A stretch of DNA of 64,000 nt from Vibrio sp. 99-8-1. GTDB lineage: Bacteria; Pseudomonadota; Gammaproteobacteria; Enterobacterales; Vibrionaceae. The stretch's first letter is position 1, and each line of letters opens with the position of its first letter. A program made the translations under genes and the position numbers. Positions 16,919 through 24,976 of the stretch are shown here, one piece after another. Where the stretch lies: contig NZ_VTXE01000026.1 in NCBI RefSeq assembly GCF_013114595.1, positions 1 through 64,000 on the forward strand. Reading direction: 5' to 3'. Below the pieces are notes generated by a model. That model did no database searches. It was given only the letters and a program-made list of their open reading frames with translations, and was not told the origin of the DNA.

Positions 16919-17842
16919 ATGCTTAAAGGAAGTGAGCTCCCTTCAATCAAGGCGTTGAGAACCTTTATTGCAGTGGCAAATCATATGAGCTTTTCGAAAG
17001 CGGCTAATGAGCTATCCGTAACGCAAGGGGCGGTTAGCAAACAAATTGCGGCTCTTGAGCAGCAGTTAGGGCAGCCTTTATTTGAAAGACACATTAACGG
17101 AATTGTCCTTTCAAATGCGGGTAAGCGCTATCTGCCAAAAATTTCTCAAGCTTTGGAGATTATTCAGTACTCCACATCCAGCTTGCTACAAACTGAGCAA
17201 GTGGAAGAAGTGTTAACCGTGAATGTAACCCCTTCATTTGCGAGTCTTTGGTTGATCCCTGCTATCGAAAGTTTTAATCAGAAACACCCCAATATTCAAG
17301 TCAGGGTGAAAACAGGGGATGGCATGGTAAAGAGTATTAACAGTGATAGTGACCTATATATTCGTTGTTTACCTCTCTCTAAACACTATGAAAATGCCTC
17401 GCTATTACAGAAAGAGACCTTGTTGCTTATAAGTGCAAATAGCCAAATGAACACCGATCCTGAGGGAGGGAAAACGCCTCTTGATGATATGGTGTTTATT
17501 CCTCAGATTACCAGACCACAACTGTGGGAACAGTTTAAAACAGAACAGCAATTACCAAAACTGAATCGCTTTTATGGCGTGGGTTTTGAGCATTTCTATA
17601 TGTCTTTAGAAGCGGTAAATAACCACGGTGGGGTTGCTCTGCTACCGGATTTTATGGTGGCTAAATCGCTCACAAGTGGCCATCTTATTAATCCACTAAA
17701 TCTGTCTATTGAGAGTGGTTATGGTTATTACCTAATCGTACCCAACTACCGGCTGGCATCGCGAAAAATATACGAATTTAATCAATGGCTTAATGAGACG
17801 CTTATTCCAGCAGCAAAAGCTGCAAAAGGTGATGTATGTTAG
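16919..17842 (+). CDS. LysR-type regulator, GcvA-like
   Basis: A 307-residue DNA-binding regulator. The winged helix-turn-helix occupies about residues 8-66: ALRTFIAVANHMSFSKAA, then SVTQGAVSKQIAALE and GQPLFERH. The remainder is a LysR substrate-binding domain (VNVTPSFASLWLIPAIE opens it), in the style of the GcvA group. GGTGGGA precedes the ATG. It is divergent from the CoA-transferase operon and overlaps the next LysR gene by 7 bases, so both are co-transcribed. It is likely to control the CoA-transferase operon and perhaps the BKACE operon; the effector is unknown. Confidence 0.9.
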   Translation: MLKGSELPSIKALRTFIAVANHMSFSKAANELSVTQGAVSKQIAALEQQLGQPLFERHINGIVLSNAGKRYLPKISQALEIIQYSTSSLLQTEQVEEVLTVNVTPSFASLWLIPAIESFNQKHPNIQVRVKTGDGMVKSINSDSDLYIRCLPLSKHYENASLLQKETLLLISANSQMNTDPEGGKTPLDDMVFIPQITRPQLWEQFKTEQQLPKLNRFYGVGFEHFYMSLEAVNNHGGVALLPDFMVAKSLTSGHLINPLNLSIESGYGYYLIVPNYRLASRKIYEFNQWLNETLIPAAKAAKGDVC

Positions 17843-18732
17843 ATAAAATGGCATTTTTTGTTTATGTGGTTAGGCTCAACTCAATTTCTGCTGCTTCTAA
17901 GCAGTTTGATATTTCGGTTTCTGCTGGTAGCCGTTGGCTCAAAGAGCTAGAGCAGCAGATGGGAACACCTCTTTATCGTCGAAATAATCGCTTGCTCACT
18001 CCAACGCCAGCGGGAATTAAACTGTTTGAAGAGTACGCGCCTATTGTTGACCGTTCCGAGGTGATTGTTCGTGAAGTACAAGGATTTCAGTCAAGCCAGA
18101 AAGGGCATATAGATATTAGCTGTACGCCCGTTTATGCCAATCATTTTTTAATGCCGATTGTGAGTGAGTATCTGCGTGAGCATCCCGGTATTACATTTAA
18201 CTTAAATATCACTCCATGGGCACTTGATGATGCCACCAACGTTGATTTTGCTGTGAGTGCGATTGCCAATTATCAAGGGTATCGGGAGCGCGACGTGTTG
18301 CTTGTACGTCGTGAATTGATTGCTTGTCCGTTTGTTGTGGTTACCTCCAAGGCGTATCTGCAATTACGAGGGGCACCGATGGAGCCAAGCGAACTAAAGG
18401 AGCATCTCTGTTTATTTGCTACCAGTTTAACAGGGAGTAATGACTGGGTGTTTACTAAGGAAAACGAATCGCAAATTGTCAAAATTCCTAAATCAATTGA
18501 AGTAAACGACAGTGATTTATTGTTACAAGGTGTGTGTAATGGCGCTGGTATTGGTTATCTACCCGACTTTCTTGTCAGAGAGAAAGTTGAAAATGGTGAG
18601 CTTGAACAGCTGTTAACGGAGTACCAGACCAGTAGTTGGAGCTTGAACTTATATTATCAACCTCAAGGCAAAGCCTCTTCGGTGGCGGAGCATTTTAAAA
18701 ATTATTGGTTAAAAAAACAAACCAGCCACTAG
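17836..18732 (+). CDS. Second LysR-type regulator
   Basis: A 298-residue regulator with an N-terminal helix-turn-helix (MAFFVYVVRLNSISAASKQ, SAGSRWLKELEQ, GTPLYRRN) and a C-terminal effector-binding domain (GHIDISCTPVYANHFLMP). Its start overlaps the end of the preceding LysR gene, showing translational coupling. A tandem of two different LysR genes between two catabolic operons is unusual and suggests that each reads a different intermediate or operon. It converges on the TAXI binding-protein gene, with a terminator across its stop codon. Confidence 0.9.
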   Translation: MLDKMAFFVYVVRLNSISAASKQFDISVSAGSRWLKELEQQMGTPLYRRNNRLLTPTPAGIKLFEEYAPIVDRSEVIVREVQGFQSSQKGHIDISCTPVYANHFLMPIVSEYLREHPGITFNLNITPWALDDATNVDFAVSAIANYQGYRERDVLLVRRELIACPFVVVTSKAYLQLRGAPMEPSELKEHLCLFATSLTGSNDWVFTKENESQIVKIPKSIEVNDSDLLLQGVCNGAGIGYLPDFLVREKVENGELEQLLTEYQTSSWSLNLYYQPQGKASSVAEHFKNYWLKKQTSH

Positions 18733-18750
18733 GGCTGGTCTAATTATTTT
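18720..18750. terminator. Terminator overlapping the LysR stop codon
   Basis: ACCAGCC (18721-18727) pairs with GGCTGGT (18733-18739), followed by TAATTATTTTT on the plus strand. The stem includes the last codons and the TAG of the LysR gene. Confidence 0.65.
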
Positions 18751-18763
18751 TATAAACAAATAC

Positions 18764-18783
18764 CGTTTGGTTACTTGAGTATA
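18764..18783. repeat. Arm of the 3'-end palindrome family
   Basis: The segment ending GGTTACTTGAGTATA differs at one base from the arm seen at 55146-55160. It lies immediately downstream of the stop of the TAXI gene, again at a gene 3' end. Confidence 0.4.
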
Positions 18784-18784
18784 A

Positions 18785-19756
18785 TTACATTAATCCTGCT
18801 TCTTTGTAGTACTTAACTGCGCCAGGATGAAGGGGTGCAGAAAGACCATCTTTGATCATCTCTTCTTTCTTCAAGTGAGCAAAAGCAGGGTGCAGTTTTC
18901 TAAAGGTATCGAAGTTTTCAAATACGGCTTTAACTATTTGATACACAACGTCATCTGGTACTTGAGTAGAAGAAACAAAGGTTGCCCCTACACCAAATGT
19001 AGCAGTGTCATCTGGGTTACCATTGTACATGCCACCAGGTACTGTTGCGGTACGGTAAAAGCTCTTATCGTCCACAAGTTTCTTCACTGTGCTGCTGTCA
19101 ACCGCAACAATCTTACTGTCACATGAAGTGGTTGCTTCTTTGATAGCACCACTTGGGTGACCTACAACGTACACCATTGCATCGATTTTGTTATCACACA
19201 ACGCTTTAGACTGCTCAGAAGCTTTTAACTCAGAGACCAGTTTAAAGTCTTTTTCAGTCCAGCCATAGCGCTCCATAAGTACTTCCATGGTGCCGCGTTG
19301 GCCTGAACCTGGGTTACCAATATTGACGCGTTTGCCTTTTAAGTCGTCAAAAGTATTGATGCCTGAGTCGGCGCGAGCAACAACGGTGAACGGTTCTGGG
19401 TGGATTGAGAATACAGCACGTAGATCACCAAAAGCGCCTTTATCAGCAAATTTGCTTGTACCGTTATAGGCGTGATATTGCCAGTCTGATTGTGCGATAC
19501 CCAGATCTAACTCTCCGGCACGAATGGTATTGATGTTGTAAATTGAACCACCAGTACTTTCAACAGAGCAGCGAATGCCATGCTCTTTTTTCGATTTGTT
19601 TACTAAGCGGCAGATTGCGCCACCTGTTGGGTAATACACGCCCGTTACGCCACCAGTACCAATGGTAACAAAACGATCTTGTGCGCTGGCGTACAGTGAC
19701 GTACCCAACAGAGCGGTTGCTGCGGTGGCGGTTAATAGGGATTTTAAACGTGACAT
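18785..19756 (-). CDS. TAXI-type TRAP transporter solute-binding protein
   Basis: A periplasmic binding protein of 323 residues. A signal peptide (about 1-25, [18 protein letters not shown] to SAQ) precedes the TAXI pattern: [55 protein letters not shown] and [18 protein letters not shown]. It delivers a carboxylate or amino acid to a TRAP membrane subunit. No such fused membrane gene occurs in this window, so the partner must be elsewhere. AAGGAA lies upstream of the ATG at 19756; the frame is open 20 codons further but without a signal peptide at its start. It is the last gene of the aminotransferase-BKACE-TAXI operon. Confidence 0.92.
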   Translation of the reverse strand: MSRLKSLLTATAATALLGTSLYASAQDRFVTIGTGGVTGVYYPTGGAICRLVNKSKKEHGIRCSVESTGGSIYNINTIRAGELDLGIAQSDWQYHAYNGTSKFADKGAFGDLRAVFSIHPEPFTVVARADSGINTFDDLKGKRVNIGNPGSGQRGTMEVLMERYGWTEKDFKLVSELKASEQSKALCDNKIDAMVYVVGHPSGAIKEATTSCDSKIVAVDSSTVKKLVDDKSFYRTATVPGGMYNGNPDDTATFGVGATFVSSTQVPDDVVYQIVKAVFENFDTFRKLHPAFAHLKKEEMIKDGLSAPLHPGAVKYYKEAGLM

Positions 19757-19816
19757 AATAATTCCTTTTACTAAAAATGAACGTGTCCACGATGAATTCT
19801 GAATTGCGGATATCAT

Positions 19817-20647
19817 CTATTTGATTAATTCCGCTTTAAAGCTGCTAGCGCTGTGCTGCTCGATATTAAGTAAGGTCATTATTTGCAGTAATTTGCTCAC
19901 CTGTTCAGCATTGCTTGCTGCTTCTAATCCATGGCAATTCATATGGTTATTTTCAAAGCCTATTCTTACGTCGGCTCCCATTAGCATAGCACTGATTAGG
20001 CATTTCTGTTCCATTCGACCAAAGGCGCATACCGCCCAGCGATTTTTTAGTGTATTAAGCGGATGGTTAGCAAAAGGGATGAGATCCATTGGGTTTGCTT
20101 GCATTTCTTTGTGATATCGACCTAGAACCAATAGGATATGATGACGGTGATTTGGCAGAATACCAGATTCAATAAGTGAGAAGTAACGCAAGAGATCGTG
20201 TTCAGAATAGAGGATATATTGCGGAATAATCGACTTATCTGTTAGCCAATGAAAGAATTTTTCGGCGGTTTGTAGATAAGAATCATCAGGAATGAGTTCA
20301 CAAAGCGCAAAAGACGCCGCTTCTGGTTGAGTATGAGTAATTAATTCCATCTGTTGTTCTGGCGTATATAAGCCGATAGCTTCAGTGGTGAGTTGAACAA
20401 TAATCTCGTCTGCTAACTCAGATTTTATCGCGTCAAGTAGCCTTTGGTTGGTATCAATATCTAATGAATGATGCCCATTGCCATCTCTTGCGTGCAAGTG
20501 CACCATTGCCGCTCCCGCTTGTTGACAAGCAATGACTTCATCTACAATTTCATTAACTGAAATTGGCAGTCGAGGGTGATGTTCTTTGGTTTTTTTCGCA
20601 CCGTTAGGAGCAACAATAATAGCAATTTTATCTTGGTGATTTGTCAT
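19817..20647 (-). CDS. Beta-keto acid cleavage enzyme (BKACE, DUF849)
   Basis: Condenses a beta-keto acid with acetyl-CoA and splits the product to acetoacetate and a new acyl-CoA. The 276-residue barrel has the family's opening IIVAPNGAKKTKEHHP. The metal ligands are His50 and His52 in MVHLHARDGNG and Glu232 in ADVRIGFENNH, with Arg228 in the position of the catalytic/CoA arginine of Kce. Substrate specificity in this family is set by a few pocket residues that I cannot assign by eye. Starting at 20647 it lies 2 bases behind the aminotransferase gene, with GGGA upstream; an ATG at 20662 would overlap that gene. Context (aminotransferase, CoA-transferase) suggests an amino-derived keto acid. 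Confidence 0.92.
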   Translation of the reverse strand: MTNHQDKIAIIVAPNGAKKTKEHHPRLPISVNEIVDEVIACQQAGAAMVHLHARDGNGHHSLDIDTNQRLLDAIKSELADEIIVQLTTEAIGLYTPEQQMELITHTQPEAASFALCELIPDDSYLQTAEKFFHWLTDKSIIPQYILYSEHDLLRYFSLIESGILPNHRHHILLVLGRYHKEMQANPMDLIPFANHPLNTLKNRWAVCAFGRMEQKCLISAMLMGADVRIGFENNHMNCHGLEAASNAEQVSKLLQIMTLLNIEQHSASSFKAELIK

Positions 20648-20649
20648 TG

Positions 20650-21984
20650 TTAAACGTCCCATGTTTTTGCCGACTCAGTGATTGCATGATGGAGCTTGTC
20701 TACCAGCTCGGTTATCTGTTCATCAGTAATAATAAAGGGTGGCGCAAGTAACACATGATGCCCCTGTTTTCCATCAATCGTTCCGGCCATTGGGTAGCAA
20801 AGTAGGCCAAACGACATGGCCATTTCTTTGATCTGTTTGTGGGCAAGGGTTTTACTCGAGAGTGGAGCTTTGCTGCGTTTATCTTTAACCAGTTCTATTG
20901 CCAAAAAAAGTCCTTTTCCTCTTATGTCTCCTATATAAGGTAGCGCGGACAGACGAGCGTTTAATTGCTGTTTAAGACGCTCACCCTGCTTAGTTACATT
21001 TGATAGTAAATCATCCTTGATAATGGTTTGTACGGTAGCTAAAGCGGCGCAACACGCGAGAGGATGAGCCATAAATGTATGACCATGTTGAAAAAAGCCA
21101 CTTCCTTGAGCGATGGCGTTATAGATGGTTTTACTGGCTAAAACGGCGCCAATGGGTTGGTATCCGCCGCCCAATCCTTTGGCAACGGTGACGATGTCCG
21201 GCACCACTTGTTCCTGTTCAAAAGCAAAGAATGTCCCAGTTCTTCCTACACCGCACATCACTTCATCAAGAATGAGCAGCACATTATATTGGTCACAGAT
21301 TTGCCGAATTCGTTTAAAATAACCCTCTGTTGCCGGCAAGGCTCCTGATGTCGCTCCGACGACAGGCTCTGCGACAAATGCCATCACATTTTCCGCTCCA
21401 AGTTCTACGATCTTTTGTTCAAGCTCATTCGCCACTCGAAGAGAGTATTGTTGTTCTGATTCATTGTCATCTTGATCACGGTAGGCGTAGCATGGCGCGA
21501 TGTGATGCCCGTCAGTTAATAACGGCTTGAATGGCTCTCTTCGCCAAGCATTTCCCCCCACTGATAATGCACCCAGAGTGTTACCGTGATAGCTCTGCCT
21601 GCGTGCTATTACCTGTTTTTTTTGCGGTTGTCCTGTCTCCACAAAGTACTGTCTTGCCATTTTTAATGCGGATTCTACTGCCTCAGAACCACCGCTAACA
21701 AAATAGACATGATTTAACGAGGAGGGCGCTAATGAGCAAAGTAACTCCGCCAATTTTTCACTGGGTGTGTTGGTAAAAAAACCGGTATGAGCGTAAGGAA
21801 TATCGTTCAATTGGTTGATGATTGCCTGCTTAATATGCGGGTGGCTATGCCCCAAGTTTGATACGGCTGCGCCTCCGCATCCATCTAAATACTGTTTTCC
21901 TTCCTTATCATATAGATAAGCGCCTATTCCTTTTGATATTACCGGCAAGCTTGCATGACAATGCCGATGAAAAACGTGTGTCAT
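20650..21984 (-). CDS. Class III PLP-dependent aminotransferase
   Basis: An omega/beta-amino acid type aminotransferase of 444 residues. Blocks seen are YLDGCGGAAVSNLGHSHP, FVSGGSEAVESALKMARQ, SYHGNTLGALSVGGN, LILDEVMCGVGRTG and the PLP lysine Lys269 in TVAKGLGGGYQP. Such enzymes transfer the amino group from non-alpha amino acids or amines to pyruvate or 2-oxoglutarate. It is the first gene of the operon with BKACE and the TAXI protein, so it probably makes the beta-keto acid. The second ATG (21984) is chosen because AGGA is 9 bases before it; the first ATG touches that AGGA. Confidence 0.92.
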   Translation of the reverse strand: MTHVFHRHCHASLPVISKGIGAYLYDKEGKQYLDGCGGAAVSNLGHSHPHIKQAIINQLNDIPYAHTGFFTNTPSEKLAELLCSLAPSSLNHVYFVSGGSEAVESALKMARQYFVETGQPQKKQVIARRQSYHGNTLGALSVGGNAWRREPFKPLLTDGHHIAPCYAYRDQDDNESEQQYSLRVANELEQKIVELGAENVMAFVAEPVVGATSGALPATEGYFKRIRQICDQYNVLLILDEVMCGVGRTGTFFAFEQEQVVPDIVTVAKGLGGGYQPIGAVLASKTIYNAIAQGSGFFQHGHTFMAHPLACCAALATVQTIIKDDLLSNVTKQGERLKQQLNARLSALPYIGDIRGKGLFLAIELVKDKRSKAPLSSKTLAHKQIKEMAMSFGLLCYPMAGTIDGKQGHHVLLAPPFIITDEQITELVDKLHHAITESAKTWDV

Positions 21985-22287
21985 TGGGACCATTCCTGTA
22001 TTGATCTGAACAAAATTTATACTGTGCTAGAAAAGCGACAGTGGCAATGGAAATGAATTCTGAGGGTATGAGTATTGGTAATAGGGGGAGGAGGCTTGGC
22101 TACAATCGTGTAAATAATAATCAAGTGCTTAAAATCTAACCGTACAGGTGGTCGTAAGTGTTTTTTAAGATGGTGATAAAGCTATCAATTTCAAAAAATG
22201 GTTATTCTGTAATGTCTCTCAATCCGGAATTTACTGAGAAAGTTAGATATACTTCATTAATCTGAATGTTGTATCGAGTTGTTATTG
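21985..22287. other. Intergenic region, divergent promoters
   Basis: About 300 bases between the aminotransferase and the first GGDEF-EAL gene, transcribed apart. It must hold both promoters. I see an AGGGGGAGGAGG purine run near 22083-22095 but no convincing operator, open frame or hairpin. Confidence 0.4.
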
Positions 22288-24801
22288 ATGGTTCATATTA
22301 ATGATAGAAAGTTGCTAAGGTTTATACAGGTTATGCCTGTTGTTATTATTGCCGTGGCGACATTTCTTATTATCGTTGTTATGTTTCGTGATAACCGCCT
22401 TGAAGCTAATGAGAACTTAGCAACCCTCCGACAAGATTACCTTTTACAGCAAAAAATACGCATTCAACAAGAAGTTGATAGCGTTTATCGACAAATTTCC
22501 TATGAAAAAAAACAGACCGAAGACGCTCTTAAGCTCGATCTTAAAGCGCGAATTTATGAAGCGCATCGGATAGCGACGGCTATCTATGAGAAGAATAAAG
22601 AGAAATCAGAGCAAGAGATTACTAAACGGATCACTACAGCATTAAGAGCATTGCACTTTAATGAAGGGAGAGGGTATTACTTCATCTATAAGATGGATGG
22701 AACAAATGTAATGCTGCCACCTTTGCCTCATATGGAAGGAACGTCTCGCTGGGATATGCAAGATAGCCGAGGTGCTTATATAACACGAGATGTTATTAAT
22801 ATTGCTAAAAATAAGGGAGAAGGCTACCACAGTTGGTGGTTCTTCAAGCCGGGTAATCAGCAGCGAGATCATGAAAAAGTCGGCTTTATTAAGTATTTTT
22901 CACCAATGAAATGGATGATAGGAACCGGTGAATATGTCGATAGCTTTGAGAAAAATATACAGGACAAACTATTAGCTAGGATTTCTGAAATTCGATACGG
23001 CAGCAATGGTTATGTTTTTGTTTTAGATGAAAATGGCGTAATAAAGGCTCATCAGGATAAATCGATAATTAATACTAATAGGATGAACTTAAGAGATAAA
23101 GAAGGTAACGAGTATATAAAGAACATCATTAACAAGGCCAAGTCTGGCGGTGGATTTATTCGTTATCATAGTTTGTTTAAACCTATGAGCATTGATGATA
23201 GTGAAAAGGTAAGTTATGTCCGCTGGTTTGGTGACTGGAACTGGACTATAGGTACAGGCTTCTATATTAAAGACTCAGAAATTTATCTGGCAATTAAAGA
23301 GAAAACCATAAAACAGCAAAACAGTGATGAATTACTTAAATTGTTGATATACAGTGCCATATTGGCATTTGTAATGACATTGGTTGCCGCATTGTTAAGT
23401 CGAAAGGTCGCATCGCGCTTTCAGAGCTTTCAATCTAAGATAAGCCAAGATTTTAGCGAATTAGAAAATGCTAAGAATACGATGCAACGCCTCGCCTTGT
23501 ATGACTCTCTTACCGACCTACCTAACCGATTACAGTTCACACAGTTACTGCGTCAAGCGATTACAGAGTCTGATAAGACCGGTAATTTATTGGCTGTAAT
23601 ATTGGTTGGTTTAGACGACTTTAAGAAAATTAATGATCTGTACGGGCACTTTGTTGGTGACAAATTACTGACCATCTTGTCGAGAGAGTTTGAGGCTATA
23701 TTGGATCCAGGTGATAGCGTTTGTCGCTTTGGAGGCGATGAATTCATCTTTTGTATTCAGAATTTGCACTCTAAAGATGAAGTTGAAAGGAAAATTGCGG
23801 TTATTCAAGGCGTATTTTCTGAGGCACAACTGATAAATAATGTGCAGATAAAGTCGAGCTGTTCTGTTGGTGTTTCTTGTTATCCGGAAGATTCATTTAG
23901 TGCAGAGGAAGCGATGAGTAATGCCGATATCTCTTTGTACCGTGCTAAAAGCGATAAAAAAGGGACTGTCATCTTTTTTAATTCCGCCATTGCTAAGCAG
24001 TTGGAATATGACTTTAAGTTAGAGAGTGAATTAAAAGGTGCATTAGGTCGAGACGAAATTAGTTTGGTATATCAACCGCAGATATGTACCTCATCGGGCA
24101 AAATGATTGGGGTAGAGGCTCTTTGTCGTTGGAACAATCAAGCTTTGGGTTTTGTTTCTCCGGTGGAGTTTATTGATGTTGCGGAGCGTATTGATCTTAT
24201 TCACTCTATTGGCCAGTTTGTGGTAGAGAAGGCGTGCAGTGATATTGTCGCTGCGTATCCGAATGGAGATGATGCGGTTAAGCTTTCGGTTAACATATCC
24301 CCCAAGCAACTGAAATTGAAACATTTTGCTGATGATTTTCACAATACAATATTGCGCTCAGGTATCGATATTAGTCGGGTAACCATCGAGATTACCGAAA
24401 ATGTACTGCTGGAGGATCAAGCTTCAGTCACCCCTATCTTACATGAGCTAAGGGAGTTAGGTTTTAGCATTTCCCTTGATGACTTTGGTACAGGTTTCTC
24501 GTCATTAAGTTATTTAAATAATTTACCGATTAATGAGATTAAGATTGATCGCTCATTTATAGATAAGATTTTGATTAGTGATCAAAGTGATACTTTGGTT
24601 AAGGCCATTTTGGCAATTGGACAGTCTTGTGGAATGAAGGTTGTTGCCGAAGGTGTTGAAACCATTGAACAGTATCATAAATTGCTAGACTACCAATGTG
24701 ACCTTGTCCAAGGTTACTATTTTGATAAACCTCTTGAGTTAGGCCTGTTAGAAGAGCGAACGGAACAGCACTGGAAAAACAAGTGCTCAAGCTCTAAATA
24801 A
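22288..24801 (+). CDS. Two-Cache GGDEF-EAL c-di-GMP enzyme (first of tandem pair)
   Basis: An inner-membrane sensor of 837 residues. A transmembrane helix (about 12-35) leads to a periplasmic region with two successive Cache_2-type modules (GRGYYFIYKMDGTNVM ... GTGEYVDSF, and NGYVFVLDENGVIKAH ... GTGFYIKDSEI). A second helix lies near 348-368. The GGDEF domain has an intact motif at residues 482-486 (RFGGDEFIFC), and the EAL domain an intact motif at 610-612 (GVEALCRW) with later NISPKQL, EITENVL, DDFGTGFSSL and AEGVE. Both activities are possible; which dominates is unknown. Start ATG 22288 follows GAG by 9 bases. Its paralogue follows 175 bp downstream. Confidence 0.93.
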   Translation: MVHINDRKLLRFIQVMPVVIIAVATFLIIVVMFRDNRLEANENLATLRQDYLLQQKIRIQQEVDSVYRQISYEKKQTEDALKLDLKARIYEAHRIATAIYEKNKEKSEQEITKRITTALRALHFNEGRGYYFIYKMDGTNVMLPPLPHMEGTSRWDMQDSRGAYITRDVINIAKNKGEGYHSWWFFKPGNQQRDHEKVGFIKYFSPMKWMIGTGEYVDSFEKNIQDKLLARISEIRYGSNGYVFVLDENGVIKAHQDKSIINTNRMNLRDKEGNEYIKNIINKAKSGGGFIRYHSLFKPMSIDDSEKVSYVRWFGDWNWTIGTGFYIKDSEIYLAIKEKTIKQQNSDELLKLLIYSAILAFVMTLVAALLSRKVASRFQSFQSKISQDFSELENAKNTMQRLALYDSLTDLPNRLQFTQLLRQAITESDKTGNLLAVILVGLDDFKKINDLYGHFVGDKLLTILSREFEAILDPGDSVCRFGGDEFIFCIQNLHSKDEVERKIAVIQGVFSEAQLINNVQIKSSCSVGVSCYPEDSFSAEEAMSNADISLYRAKSDKKGTVIFFNSAIAKQLEYDFKLESELKGALGRDEISLVYQPQICTSSGKMIGVEALCRWNNQALGFVSPVEFIDVAERIDLIHSIGQFVVEKACSDIVAAYPNGDDAVKLSVNISPKQLKLKHFADDFHNTILRSGIDISRVTIEITENVLLEDQASVTPILHELRELGFSISLDDFGTGFSSLSYLNNLPINEIKIDRSFIDKILISDQSDTLVKAILAIGQSCGMKVVAEGVETIEQYHKLLDYQCDLVQGYYFDKPLELGLLEERTEQHWKNKCSSSK

Positions 24802-24871
24802 CGATAAAGATCAAAAATTTATAACCTCGTTATTGGTTGCTCCTATACTTGCGAGTAAACCGCTTATCTTG

Positions 24872-24955
24872 AACTATACTTATAGCCAAGTAACCTTTAG
24901 CTGTTAGTTTTAATGCGGCAGCTAGAGGTCATTAGGTAGATTTATACCAATGAGT
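24872..24955. repeat. Imperfect inverted repeat in the inter-paralogue gap
   Basis: Between the two GGDEF-EAL genes, AGTAACCTTTAGCTG near 24890-24905 is nearly the reverse complement of CAGCTAGAGGTCATT near 24920-24935. The outer part resembles a degenerate version of the 3'-end palindrome arm (TATACTTATAGCCAAGTAACC). It may act as a terminator of the first gene; weak. Confidence 0.3.
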
Positions 24956-24976
24956 CGTTACTGCGTATGAGGGATT

